From: Arthrobacter sp. YN
Lineage (GTDB): Bacteria > Actinomycetota > Actinomycetes > Actinomycetales > Micrococcaceae
NCBI RefSeq assembly: GCF_002224285.1
Contig: NZ_CP022436.1
Span: 2,294,001-2,358,000, forward strand
Direction of reading: 5' to 3'
DNA length: 64,000 nt
Within the stretch, counting starts at the first letter, position 1. Every line of letters begins with the position of its first letter. Below the pieces are notes generated by a model. It worked only from the letters and a program-made list of their open reading frames with translations, ran no database searches and was not told where the DNA came from. The position numbers and the translations under genes are program-made. This document shows positions 8,786 through 17,699 of this stretch, one piece after another.

Positions 8786-11449
8786 TCAGGTACGGCTTGG
8801 CGCAGTTTCGTGGTGCGAGGCTGCGGAAGCCGCGGCACGGAATCTGCCAGGGCCAGCGGTGTATTCGGAGCCATCGGGGAAGATGATCCGGGCTGTGGTC
8901 TCCGCAGGGATGTCGGCGTCGATGCGGAGGTCTTCACCGTCGAGCTGCCAGTTCACTTTGATGGTGCCGTTCGGGGATTCGTGGGAGCCGCGGGCCCGCG
9001 TGACCCCCGGACCCGGCTTCGGGGCAATGATGATCGAGCGCCAGGCCACTGAGTCTTCAGCTTGGCGCAGCCCGAGCGTGTGCTCGTGGAGGAAGCGGAG
9101 CACTGTTCCTTTGCTGTAGTGGTTGAGTGACTCATGGGCTTTTCCGGCGTCGTCGATTCCTTCCCAGGATTCCCAGATGGTGGTGGCGCCCTTGTCGACC
9201 ATGTATAGCCAAGAGGGGGCCGTGCGCTGGAACAGCAGCTCGTAGGCAATATCTGCCCGCCCGGCTTCTACCAGGACAGGGAGCAGGTATCCCGTGGAAA
9301 GGAAGCCCGTCCCCAGATGGGTATCGGCCGTACGGATCAGGTCCACAAGCCGGTCGACTGCCCCCTGGCGGATGTCCTCCGGGATAAGCCCGAAGGCGAG
9401 GGCACGGACGTAGCTGGCCTGGGTATCGGCACTGGTGTTGCCATCCTCGTGCAGGTATGCGCAGCGCCAGGCCTCCCGCACGGAATCAGCAACTTGCTCA
9501 TACCTCACCGCTTCAGTGGTCCGACCAAGGACGCGGGCGATCCGGGCCATGGTGCTGGTCGACCGGTAGAGGTAGGCCGTGCCCACCTCGCCCTTGTCCT
9601 CCATGAACCAAGCCATCGGGTTGTCTTGAACGGGGTCGACCAGGCGTCCGTTCGCGTCGCGTTTCTTGGGCTCAGTCCATTCGCCCCAGTGAAACGTGCC
9701 GTCCCACAAGTACTTCTCAAACGGCTCCGCTTCCGGCGAGGACTTAACTCGCTCGTGGTGCCGTGAGGTCCTGGCCGATTTCAGGGTCCATTCCACCCAG
9801 CGCACCATGGCATCCCAATTCTCGGCGAGGACGGCCCTGTCTCCGTAGGCTTCGTAGAGTTCCCACGGCACGGCCACGATCGCGTCTCCCCAGCCCGCGG
9901 AACCTGTCATCATGGCGAACTGGTCGTCCAAGTGGTTTTTGATGCCGCGGCCATCAGGAGAGAAATTGGCTATGCGCCCGTCCTCGAGTTGATCGTCGCG
10001 GACTGACTTCAACCACTTGCGGCTAAACCCGAGCACGTCGCGCAAACGGGTGGCGGTGGAAACGAAGACCTGGTAGTCGCCGGTCCATGCCATACGCTCG
10101 CGTGTCGGGCAATCCGTGGGTACATCGACGGCGTTGCCGAGGAAACTCCATTCGCCGATCCGGTGGAGGCTGTTGAGATCCTCGTTGCTGCAGGAGAACT
10201 CTCCGGTACGGCGAAGATCGCTGTGCACCACCTGCATGCTGACCTTGGACGTATCCAGGTCCGCGTCAGGCCGGCTGATGCGGGCGTACCGAAATCCATG
10301 AATGGTGTGGCGGGGTTCGAAGACCTCGCCTGGAGCCCCTGCGGTGACCTCATCACGCTGGGAAAAAATCTTGGCTGGCTCTCCGGGCCGGTGGGAATCC
10401 AGATGGGAGGTTGTGAGGTCCCCACCTGGGTCGACGTGTTCGCCGTATTCGATGACCGTGCGTGTGCCCACAGGCCCGAGGTCCTCGAGCGTGATCCATC
10501 CGGAGGCATTCTGTCCGAAGTCAGCTACCCACACCCCCGGGCCATTGGCTTGGATGCGCTCCGGAACCCGGGTCTCGATGACGCGGACCGGCGGAGCAGG
10601 CGACCAGGTTATTGGTGGTGCTTCGACGGCGTCGACGATAACTTTCGTCTGAGGGGCGGAGGAAGCTGTGAAGTCCACCGTTTGTCCGTCCATCAGGTCC
10701 GCCTGTGTTGTGGTTGAGGGCGAGCTGGTCCACGTGCCGTCGGTGACGATGAGCTCATGGGATCCATCCCTGAGTTCGATGTGGAGTTCCGCGCGGGCCC
10801 CGAGCGTGGCTCCCCAATCGGCAGGGTGCCGGAAAGCGCCCACCTGACCGCGGTACCAGCCGTCCGACAGTTCAATTTCTATCTGATTTCGGTCAAGTGT
10901 GAGGGAGGAGGTCACGTCCGATGCTTGGGCGTAAAGCGTGCGGTCATACGACGTCGACCCCGGCGACAGCTCCGCCGTCCCTGCTCGTTGCCCGTTGACT
11001 GCTGCCGTGTAGACGCCCAGAGCCGTGGCGTAGAGGCGGGCGGACTTCACTTCGTCTGTAAGGAAGAATTCGGTCGAAAGGACGTGGGCGGGACGTTGGC
11101 CATAGCTGTGGTCATCTTCTTCCGGGGAGATCCAGGAAGCAGTCCAGTCTGCGTCCTGGAGTCCAACCTCGAAAGCTGACCACTCCGACCAGGGGGCGGA
11201 CTCCGCGGCAGCTCGAACACGCCACTGGACCCGCTGCCGGCTGCGGAGTTCTTTCCACGGCCACGGGACGTGGAGGCGGTCGGTCGCCAGCGCCGGTGGT
11301 TGCAGGAAACCATCAATGGTTGCCTCCAGCTCGTAAGCCGGGGCGACAGCGTCGGCCCCGACTTTCCACGAAAGTCTGGGAGCCGAGCCCGTGACGGGGA
11401 ACTGGTCCCCGCCGCTGTCAGTGCTGAGATCGTAGGGCGTTCGGCCCAT
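8786..11449 (-). CDS. GH78 alpha-L-rhamnosidase
   Basis: An 887-residue protein with the GH78 multidomain layout: N-terminal beta domains (SWKVGADAVAP, QRVQWRVRA, WTASWISPEE), the concanavalin-like domain around VWVADFGQNASGWITL, and the alpha/alpha-barrel catalytic part with DCPTRERMAWTGD at 446-458, holding the conserved acidic residues. No secretion signal is visible, so it should act on imported glycosides. The ATG at 11449 has a strong AGAAGGA site; the longer frame to 11506 is less likely. It is the second gene of a minus operon after the MFS transporter and before GH1. Confidence 0.93.
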   Translation of the reverse strand: MGRTPYDLSTDSGGDQFPVTGSAPRLSWKVGADAVAPAYELEATIDGFLQPPALATDRLHVPWPWKELRSRQRVQWRVRAAAESAPWSEWSAFEVGLQDADWTASWISPEEDDHSYGQRPAHVLSTEFFLTDEVKSARLYATALGVYTAAVNGQRAGTAELSPGSTSYDRTLYAQASDVTSSLTLDRNQIEIELSDGWYRGQVGAFRHPADWGATLGARAELHIELRDGSHELIVTDGTWTSSPSTTTQADLMDGQTVDFTASSAPQTKVIVDAVEAPPITWSPAPPVRVIETRVPERIQANGPGVWVADFGQNASGWITLEDLGPVGTRTVIEYGEHVDPGGDLTTSHLDSHRPGEPAKIFSQRDEVTAGAPGEVFEPRHTIHGFRYARISRPDADLDTSKVSMQVVHSDLRRTGEFSCSNEDLNSLHRIGEWSFLGNAVDVPTDCPTRERMAWTGDYQVFVSTATRLRDVLGFSRKWLKSVRDDQLEDGRIANFSPDGRGIKNHLDDQFAMMTGSAGWGDAIVAVPWELYEAYGDRAVLAENWDAMVRWVEWTLKSARTSRHHERVKSSPEAEPFEKYLWDGTFHWGEWTEPKKRDANGRLVDPVQDNPMAWFMEDKGEVGTAYLYRSTSTMARIARVLGRTTEAVRYEQVADSVREAWRCAYLHEDGNTSADTQASYVRALAFGLIPEDIRQGAVDRLVDLIRTADTHLGTGFLSTGYLLPVLVEAGRADIAYELLFQRTAPSWLYMVDKGATTIWESWEGIDDAGKAHESLNHYSKGTVLRFLHEHTLGLRQAEDSVAWRSIIIAPKPGPGVTRARGSHESPNGTIKVNWQLDGEDLRIDADIPAETTARIIFPDGSEYTAGPGRFRAAASAASHHETAPSRT

Positions 11450-11477
11450 GAGTAATCCTTCTCTCGTTGATTGCGGG

Positions 11478-12830
11478 CTAGCGAACGGATTTGACCTTGA
11501 GCGCAATGATCAGACCGCCGAAAAGAGCCAGTGCTGCGCCGGCCAGGTACAGGATGGTGTAGTTCTTCTCCGACCCCGTTATGCCCAAGGTGATGACCAC
11601 GGAGGCCAGGAGCGGCGCCACGGCACTCGGGATCTTCTGTGCGAAGGCTACGACCGCCATGTAGCGTGCTGTTTCAGTGCGGTTCGGCAGAATGGCGAAA
11701 ATGATGGCCTGGTCCACCGTGGCGAACACGGCGATGGCGGTCTGCATGAGCACGGCACCGATGATCAGCTGGGGCAGAGACCATGCGAATGCTTCTGCCA
11801 GCGCTCCACCAACGAAGAGCAGCGAAGCAATGCTCACGAACAGCCGTCGGCGCTTCAGCTTGTCCGAAAGGAAGCCGCCGAGCAGTGCGCCGGCAGCGGC
11901 CGCGACAACGCCGAGCATGCCGATCGTGGCAACCACTCCTGCCACCTCTCGAACTGGCATGTCGAGGCGTTGTGCGTAAAAGAAGGTGCCGAAGGTGGTG
12001 TTGAAGTACAAACCGACGAAGAAGACGAAGCGGCCCAGCCAGTTCCACGCGAAGTCGGGGTATTTGCGGATGCTGAAGCCATAGCTTGATACCACAGATT
12101 TCAGGGTCACGTTCGGGACAGCTGGCAGGTTCTTTGAAGATCCCTCTGGCTTGATGAGTGGGAACAGTGCCAGAAGAAGGGCGCCGATCACTCCGGGGAC
12201 AACGAACACCAAGAGAGTGTTCGAGGAGACCGAATAGGCAATGCCGATGCCAAGGACGGGAGCGATCTGCGTCATGAGACCGGTGAGTGCCGAGACGGAT
12301 CCGCGCTGCTTTTCGGGCAGCTTATCTGCCATCAGGTTCTGAATCGCGGCGCCGGAAATGGACCAGCCCGACATACCTAAAATCCAGCCTGCGCCCACCG
12401 TGAGTAGGTCAGGTGCCAGGCCCATGACCACCAAGCCGGCCAGGCCGATACCCGTGCCCAGGAAAATGAAAGGGGCCCTGCGCCCGAAGCGGGAGCGCGT
12501 ACGGTCGCTCCAAATGCCAATTATCGGGCTAATGACGAGGTAGATACCTTGTGCCGTGCCCGTGATGAAGCCGAGCATCTGCTCCTGGCCCGGGGCCAAC
12601 TCGGTGATCCGAACGGCGATGCCGTACGAAAGGGGGACCATCATCGCGATGGATGCTCCGAAACTGGCCAGCATCAACCACAGAATGTAGCCCCTGCTGA
12701 CAGGATTCTGGGGCTCTACGATGATCCCAGTATGGTCGACGGGGCTGGCCGGTGGGTGATTGCCCGGCACTGGCTCGGCGGCTGCAATGCCTCCTGCCAG
12801 CCCCGGAGCTCCATGATTGTTGGTAGTCAC
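11478..12830 (-). CDS. MFS transporter, probable glycoside or sugar importer
   Basis: About 450 residues with roughly twelve hydrophobic segments and a loop motif GIWSDRTRSRFGRRAPF between spans 2 and 3, typical of the major facilitator superfamily. The N-terminal ~50 residues are hydrophilic. The GTG at 12830 has AGAGGAG eight bases upstream. It is the first gene of the operon MFS-GH78-GH1-SDR and is divergent from a TetR gene across a gap holding two operator-like sites. It most likely brings in the intact glycoside that the cytoplasmic GH78 and GH1 enzymes then degrade. Confidence 0.88.
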   Translation of the reverse strand: MTTNNHGAPGLAGGIAAAEPVPGNHPPASPVDHTGIIVEPQNPVSRGYILWLMLASFGASIAMMVPLSYGIAVRITELAPGQEQMLGFITGTAQGIYLVISPIIGIWSDRTRSRFGRRAPFIFLGTGIGLAGLVVMGLAPDLLTVGAGWILGMSGWSISGAAIQNLMADKLPEKQRGSVSALTGLMTQIAPVLGIGIAYSVSSNTLLVFVVPGVIGALLLALFPLIKPEGSSKNLPAVPNVTLKSVVSSYGFSIRKYPDFAWNWLGRFVFFVGLYFNTTFGTFFYAQRLDMPVREVAGVVATIGMLGVVAAAAGALLGGFLSDKLKRRRLFVSIASLLFVGGALAEAFAWSLPQLIIGAVLMQTAIAVFATVDQAIIFAILPNRTETARYMAVVAFAQKIPSAVAPLLASVVITLGITGSEKNYTILYLAGAALALFGGLIIALKVKSVR

Positions 12831-12913
12831 CAATGACTCCTCTGTAAAAGTGGTTTGGCCGCATGCGACATCGCAGAGTATGGATGGTCGACGTGAGATA
12901 GGCCACGCAAAGA

Positions 12914-12959
12914 GTAACCACAGTGGTTACTATTGATGAATAGTAGCCACGTTGGTTAC
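12914..12959. promoter_or_regulatory. Two 17-bp operator-like palindromes in the TetR/MFS divergent promoter
   Basis: GTAACCACAGTGGTTAC (12914-12930) is a perfect odd-length palindrome. GTAGCCACGTTGGTTAC (12943-12959) is an imperfect second copy whose centre is 29 bp away. They sit between the divergent MFS gene (start 12830) and TetR gene (start 13014). Size, symmetry and position fit TetR operators controlling both directions. Confidence 0.8.
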
Positions 12960-13013
12960 AGTTGACAAGATCCACTTCAAAAATTGCTGGCGCGTATGAA
13001 AGAAGGTCAAGCA

Positions 13014-13640
13014 GTGACTATTGCCTCTGAGCAAGAGACCATAAAAAAGGCCGGCCCACGGCGGCGTGGACCATATGCCACAACCCCAGCCCGCCGAGCT
13101 GAGATCGTGCGCGCGGCTGCAGCCAGCTTCGCTGAGCACGGCTACGAACGAGCCAGTCTCAGGGACATCGCCGCCCGGGCCAATGTCACCCATGCCGCCC
13201 TCCTTCGCCATTTCGCCACAAAGGATGACCTCCTACTGGCAGCCTTAGCGCAGCGGGACGCCGACGATTCCGAACTTGCTCGCCGCATCATCCAGTCAAA
13301 GGTGCCCAAGGATCAGGTACTCAGCACCGTTCTTCAGGAAGAATTTGCCCACCCCGACCATCTGCGGAACTGGCTGGCCATCACCATTGCAGCAACCAGC
13401 CCCACCCACCCGGCGCATGGCTTCTTTATCCAGCGTCGCGACAGAATGCGCGATCACTTCACCAACAAAAAGCTCGATACGACCGAGGACGGTGACGAAC
13501 TGACTGCGGACGATAAAGTCACCATGGTCATGGCAATGGTCGACGGCCTAAGGATCCAGTTCCTCCTGGATCCAGACCGGAAGACGCTCCACGTCCTGGA
13601 GACGCTCATGCGTCACATCGCATCGCCGGAAGAAAACTGA
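13014..13640 (+). CDS. TetR-family regulator of the glycoside cluster
   Basis: About 208 residues. The helix-turn-helix is ASLRDIAARANVTHAALLRHFATKDDLLLAAL; the C-terminal domain contains PTHPAHGFFIQRRDRM and MVDGLRIQFLLDPD, shared with the TetR at 4671. The GTG at 13014 has AGAAGG eight bases upstream; ATG 12996 is an alternative. It is divergent from the MFS-GH78-GH1-SDR operon and upstream of the GH43 gene. The twin palindromes at 12914-12959 are its likely binding sites, making it the probable local repressor, relieved by a sugar or glycoside. Confidence 0.9.
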   Translation: MTIASEQETIKKAGPRRRGPYATTPARRAEIVRAAAASFAEHGYERASLRDIAARANVTHAALLRHFATKDDLLLAALAQRDADDSELARRIIQSKVPKDQVLSTVLQEEFAHPDHLRNWLAITIAATSPTHPAHGFFIQRRDRMRDHFTNKKLDTTEDGDELTADDKVTMVMAMVDGLRIQFLLDPDRKTLHVLETLMRHIASPEEN

Positions 13641-13740
13641 TGGCCCGCAAGAGGCAAATGATCAGCCCCGCAGTGCGCAGTCATTCCTCCACCGCCGAAG
13701 GAACCCAACGCCGGACGCCAGCAGAAAGTGACCGACGTCA

Positions 13741-15195
13741 GTGAGCGCTCCGATCCTGTCGGGCTACCACCCGGATCCCTCAATATGCCGAGTAGGCGAG
13801 GACTATTTCCTTATTAACTCCAGCTTTGAATACTTCCCCGGAGTCCCGGTTTTTTCGAGCCGCGACCTGCTCAGTTGGCGCCAGATCGGCAATGTACTCG
13901 ACCGTAATGGCCAGCTCAATGTGGTTTCCGGTATCGAGGGCGCGAGCGGGGGCATTTACGCCCCGACGATCCGTTATCACAAAGGCCGTTTCTGGATGAT
14001 CACCACGAATCTGCACGACGTGCGGGAAGGGCACATCATTGTCTCGGCCGATCACCCGGCAGGCCCGTGGACCGAGCCGGTTTACACGCCGGGACTCGTC
14101 GGCATTGATCCCGACCTGGCCTGGGACGAAAGAGGCGACTGCTACATCACATGGTCAGACGTCATCAAGGGGGGAATATCACAAGCCCGGATTGATCCGC
14201 AGACAGGAACCACATTGTCCCCATCGCGGGAAATATGGGAGGGCACAGGTGGAGCCCATGTCGAGGGTCCCCACATTTACACCCGCAACGGCTGGTGGTA
14301 TCTCCTCACCGCAGAAGGCGGCACCGCAGCTGGCCACATGATCACCGTCGCACGCGCAGAAGCCATTGACGGCCCCTACACTCCTTGCCCTGCCAACCCG
14401 ATTCTGACGCACCGCAGTACCTCACATCCCGTGCAGGCGGTGGGACACGGTGACCTTCTCGAGCTCCAGGATGGGAGCTGGGCGATGGTGCATCTCGGGA
14501 CTCGCCCACGCGGGTCTTTCCCCAAGTGGCACACCAACGGCAGGGAGACGTTCATCGTCGGAATCGACTGGGTGGAAGATTGGCCTGTCGTGGTAGAGGA
14601 TCGATTCACCCCGCCAGACGTCGATGCCTCGTTCGAAGACAGATTCGCTGGAGAGCGGCTGCACCCGCGTTGGATTGCCCCGGGAACTAACCCGAGCTCC
14701 TTCGCGAAACCGGGCGACAACGGACTCATACTGCATGCCGGTCGCCAACCCGCGACCGCGCAGTCTTCGCGGCTCCTCGCCGTCCGGGCTGAAGACCTCG
14801 AATGGACCGCCAGCGTTGAAGGCGTCGGTGACCTGGCGCTCACGGTGCGCATCGATGACCTTCACCAGGCAATCGTCCAGCGGGTCGGGGGGACTGTAGC
14901 GGCCCGTGTCGTCATCGGGCCGACAGATCAGGACCTCGCTGTCAGGGATGCCATACCCGAAGATAACGCCCTGACGATCCGCTCGGTGCCGTTCGGCGGC
15001 CCAGCCGGCCAGCGAAAGGGGCCGGACAGGTTAGTCCTGGGAGTGCGTGCCGGCGACGATTTCCAAGAACTGGCCGTCCTTGATGGTCGCTACCTGTCAA
15101 CTGAGGTCGCCGGAGGATTTACGGGCCGCGTCGTGGGGATGGAAGCTCTGGGCGCCGATGCGATCATCAGCCGTTTCACCTACACTTCACCCTAG
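13741..15195 (+). CDS. GH43 family beta-xylosidase / alpha-L-arabinofuranosidase
   Basis: A 484-residue five-bladed propeller glycosidase with a C-terminal beta-sandwich. The family 43 catalytic triad can be placed: base D12 in GYHPDPSI, D123 in GIDPDL, and acid E175 in HVEGPHIY. The C-terminal domain (about 320-480, with FEDRFAGERLHPRW) is the DUF1349-type accessory module common in such xylosidases. No signal peptide, so it is intracellular. It begins at a GTG 101 bp after the TetR stop with a weak ribosome site. It adds pentose release to the glycoside module; xylose versus arabinose specificity cannot be decided here. Confidence 0.9.
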   Translation: MSAPILSGYHPDPSICRVGEDYFLINSSFEYFPGVPVFSSRDLLSWRQIGNVLDRNGQLNVVSGIEGASGGIYAPTIRYHKGRFWMITTNLHDVREGHIIVSADHPAGPWTEPVYTPGLVGIDPDLAWDERGDCYITWSDVIKGGISQARIDPQTGTTLSPSREIWEGTGGAHVEGPHIYTRNGWWYLLTAEGGTAAGHMITVARAEAIDGPYTPCPANPILTHRSTSHPVQAVGHGDLLELQDGSWAMVHLGTRPRGSFPKWHTNGRETFIVGIDWVEDWPVVVEDRFTPPDVDASFEDRFAGERLHPRWIAPGTNPSSFAKPGDNGLILHAGRQPATAQSSRLLAVRAEDLEWTASVEGVGDLALTVRIDDLHQAIVQRVGGTVAARVVIGPTDQDLAVRDAIPEDNALTIRSVPFGGPAGQRKGPDRLVLGVRAGDDFQELAVLDGRYLSTEVAGGFTGRVVGMEALGADAIISRFTYTSP

Positions 15196-15216
15196 AGTCC
15201 GGGCCGCCAAGGACTC

Positions 15217-15675
15217 CTAGTCCTTGGCCTTTCGCAGCTCACGGCTTACTGCCCTCAGCCCGGTTTCAAGTGCCCTAAGCTCTTCAATCGTTAGCCCGGC
15301 CAGCACTTCACCACCCAGTTCTGGACGCGCCGCCATGAGTTCACGAACCACGGACCGACCCAAATCAGTTGCAATAATTCGCCGGACCCGCTGGTCTTCG
15401 GGATCAGTGGACCTGGCGACCAACCCCGCCGCCTCAAGACGATCAACAAGTTTGGACATTGACGCCATCGAGACGCCGAACGTCGTCACCAGACCAGCTC
15501 CCGTGGCCCCGCGCCCAGTGGTGACTACTACAGAAAGAACTTTGAGCTGCTGGATGGTGAGGTCCGTCATGAGTAAAGGCTGAAGGATCCGGGGAATGGA
15601 GCGAATGGTTATGGCAATCGTAAGAGCATCAATGCTCTGTTGAACCGCATCCCGGTCGTTCTCGATTTCCACCAT
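15217..15675 (-). CDS. MarR-family regulator, divergent from the BVMO gene
   Basis: About 152 residues starting at the ATG at 15675; the longer open frame upstream overlaps the divergent promoter and is unlikely coding. The winged helix is seen in LTIQQLKVLSVVVTTGRG, ASMSKLVDRLEAAGLVAR and the wing STDPEDQRVRRIIATDLG. MarR proteins usually repress a divergent gene until a phenolic or lipophilic ligand binds. Here the divergent gene is a Baeyer-Villiger monooxygenase, and a six-base inverted repeat lies 45 bp upstream of the MarR start. Confidence 0.88.
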   Translation of the reverse strand: MVEIENDRDAVQQSIDALTIAITIRSIPRILQPLLMTDLTIQQLKVLSVVVTTGRGATGAGLVTTFGVSMASMSKLVDRLEAAGLVARSTDPEDQRVRRIIATDLGRSVVRELMAARPELGGEVLAGLTIEELRALETGLRAVSRELRKAKD

Positions 15676-15718
15676 GGGAATACGGTAACCCCGGAATGGG
15701 CCACCGTTTGCCAATTTA

Positions 15719-15735
15719 CTTAGCCTGAAGCTAAG
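15719..15735. promoter_or_regulatory. Inverted repeat CTTAGC-N5-GCTAAG, candidate MarR operator
   Basis: CTTAGC (15719-15724) and GCTAAG (15730-15735) flank CTGAA in the gap between the divergent MarR and monooxygenase genes. Length and spacing fit a MarR dimer site. The assignment is inference. Confidence 0.5.
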
Positions 15736-15878
15736 CTTTTTTCGAGTAAGCCGATCCGTAGTCGTGTCGACGCGTACAGGAATCATCCGATGAATTTTGA
15801 CCGGATCCGACTCGCGGGCGCGCATTGGGGGCGGCCGCGTGACGCACGCATGGCGCAGTAGCGAAGCGAGGACGAACC

Positions 15879-17699
15879 ATGAGCAGCGCCCAGAACCCCA
15901 CGAACCACCTGAAAACGCCCGACGTCGAAGGCCTGCGGGCCAGGTATCGCGCCGAGCGCGACCGGAGGATCCGGCCCGACGGCCTGGCGCAGTATCAAGG
16001 CACCACCGGGCAATTCGGCTACTACGCAAAAGATCCCTACACTGATCCGATCGAACGGGAACCGCTGACGGACTTCGTTGAAGTGCTGGTCATCGGCGCG
16101 GGATTTGGCGGATTGCTCGCAGCATCCCGGCTTCGGGAGGATGGGGTTCAGTCCATCCGACTCATGGATGAGGCGGGCGATGTGGGTGGCACCTGGTATT
16201 GGAACCGCTACCCGGGAATCCACTGTGACATCGAATCCTACGTGTACATGCCGCTCTTGGAAGAGATCGGGTATGTGCCGAACTGGCGCTACGCGCCGGG
16301 GGAGGAGATCCGGCAGCACGCCATCGCCGTTGCCAAGCATTTTGATCTGTACCGGGATGCGCTATTCCAGACCCGGGCAACAGAACTGAGCTGGGATGAG
16401 GCGGCTGATGAATGGACTGTCCGGACCGATCGCAACGACCGGTTCCGCGCGCGTTATGTCATTACATCCTCTGGATCCCTTACCCAGCCCAAGCTTCCTG
16501 GCATCCCCGGGATCGAGGACTTTCGCGGGCACACGTTCCACACCAGCCGCTGGGACTATTCGTACACAGGCGGCACTGCAGAGGGTGGACTGGCCGGCCT
16601 CGCCGACAAGCGGGTCGCCGTCGTTGGCACCGGGGCCACGGGCGTTCAGGTCATCCCGCACGTGGGCCGGGACTCGGAACAGCTCTATGTGTTCCAGCGG
16701 ACGCCGTCGACCATCGATGTTCGCGACAACCGTCTGACAGATCCTGGCTGGGCGGGTTCACTACAACCCGGGTGGCAGCGCGAGCGGATGGAGAACTTCC
16801 TTTCCGTGCTGGCTGGCGAGCAGGTTGAGGAAAGCCTTGTCACCGACGGTTGGACAGCAACTACGCAGTTGCAGCGCAAGATCCTATCCGGCGCTGTAGA
16901 CACCACCGTTTCCTCGGATGAACGTGAGCTTCAGGACGAAATCGCCGACTTCGAAACCATGAATCGCATCCGCGCCCGTGTCGACGAGATCGTGGAGGAC
17001 CCTGAGACGGCCGAGCTTCTCAAGCCTTGGTATCGGTACATGTGCAAACGCCCGTGCTTCAGCGACACCTACCTCCAGACGTACAACAGACCCAACGTGA
17101 CGCTGGTGGACACAGCCGACTTCGGCGGCATCACCCGCCTGACCGAGACCGCAATCGTCGTCGGCGAAACCCACTACGAAGTGGACTGCATCATCTTCGC
17201 CACCGGCTTCGATGTAGGCGTCTCGGGAGTGCTCTCCGGCACCCTGCCCGTATACGGGCGCAACCAGCGCTCCTTGTTGGAGGCGTGGGAGCAGGGACCG
17301 CGCACACTGCATGGCTTTTACAGCAATGGATTCCCTAACCTCTTCCATCTCGGTGCACTGCAGAACGCAAACTCTGTCAATTTTGTCCATATCCTGCAGG
17401 AACAAGCCGAGCACATCGCAGCAGTCATCTCCCATGCACGCACAACCGGCGCCCAAGTCGTCGAACCAACCCCTGAATCAGAAGCTGCATGGGTTGCCAC
17501 CGTCATCGCAACAGCGTCGGACTCCGGCGCGTTCCAGGCCGAGTGCACCCCGGGCTACTACAACGGTGAGGGAACCCGCACGATCACCGGGGCTTCGTTT
17601 AGCCCTGGCCCGATGGCCTTTCACCGCATCCTTCGTCAGTGGCGCGAGGGCGACATGAGCGATGTTATGGCCGCTGCGAAGCCCGGGACTTCATCGTGA
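15879..17699 (+). CDS. Baeyer-Villiger flavin monooxygenase (cyclohexanone monooxygenase-like)
   Basis: A 606-residue type I Baeyer-Villiger monooxygenase, which uses FAD, NADPH and O2 to turn ketones into esters or lactones. The first dinucleotide motif is VIGAGFGG at 71-78; the family fingerprint FxGxxxHxxxWD is F215 to D226 (FRGHTFHTSRWD); the NADPH-binding VVGTGATGVQ starts at 248. GGTWYWNRYPG at 103-113 is also typical. The next gene, a lactonase-like lipoprotein, overlaps its stop codon, so the pair may form and then open a lactone. The substrate is unknown; cyclic ketones, terpenoids and aryl ketones are all possible. Confidence 0.93.
   Translation: MSSAQNPTNHLKTPDVEGLRARYRAERDRRIRPDGLAQYQGTTGQFGYYAKDPYTDPIEREPLTDFVEVLVIGAGFGGLLAASRLREDGVQSIRLMDEAGDVGGTWYWNRYPGIHCDIESYVYMPLLEEIGYVPNWRYAPGEEIRQHAIAVAKHFDLYRDALFQTRATELSWDEAADEWTVRTDRNDRFRARYVITSSGSLTQPKLPGIPGIEDFRGHTFHTSRWDYSYTGGTAEGGLAGLADKRVAVVGTGATGVQVIPHVGRDSEQLYVFQRTPSTIDVRDNRLTDPGWAGSLQPGWQRERMENFLSVLAGEQVEESLVTDGWTATTQLQRKILSGAVDTTVSSDERELQDEIADFETMNRIRARVDEIVEDPETAELLKPWYRYMCKRPCFSDTYLQTYNRPNVTLVDTADFGGITRLTETAIVVGETHYEVDCIIFATGFDVGVSGVLSGTLPVYGRNQRSLLEAWEQGPRTLHGFYSNGFPNLFHLGALQNANSVNFVHILQEQAEHIAAVISHARTTGAQVVEPTPESEAAWVATVIATASDSGAFQAECTPGYYNGEGTRTITGASFSPGPMAFHRILRQWREGDMSDVMAAAKPGTSS

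Noticed and set aside
7620..9119. A 499-residue plus-strand open frame
   Set aside because: It is antisense to the GH1 and GH78 genes, which carry catalytic motifs; no domain is recognisable in the antisense frame.
15676..16029. N-terminal extension of the MarR protein
   Set aside because: It covers the divergent promoter and the start of the monooxygenase gene, and is compositionally unlike a protein; the conserved domain begins after 15675.
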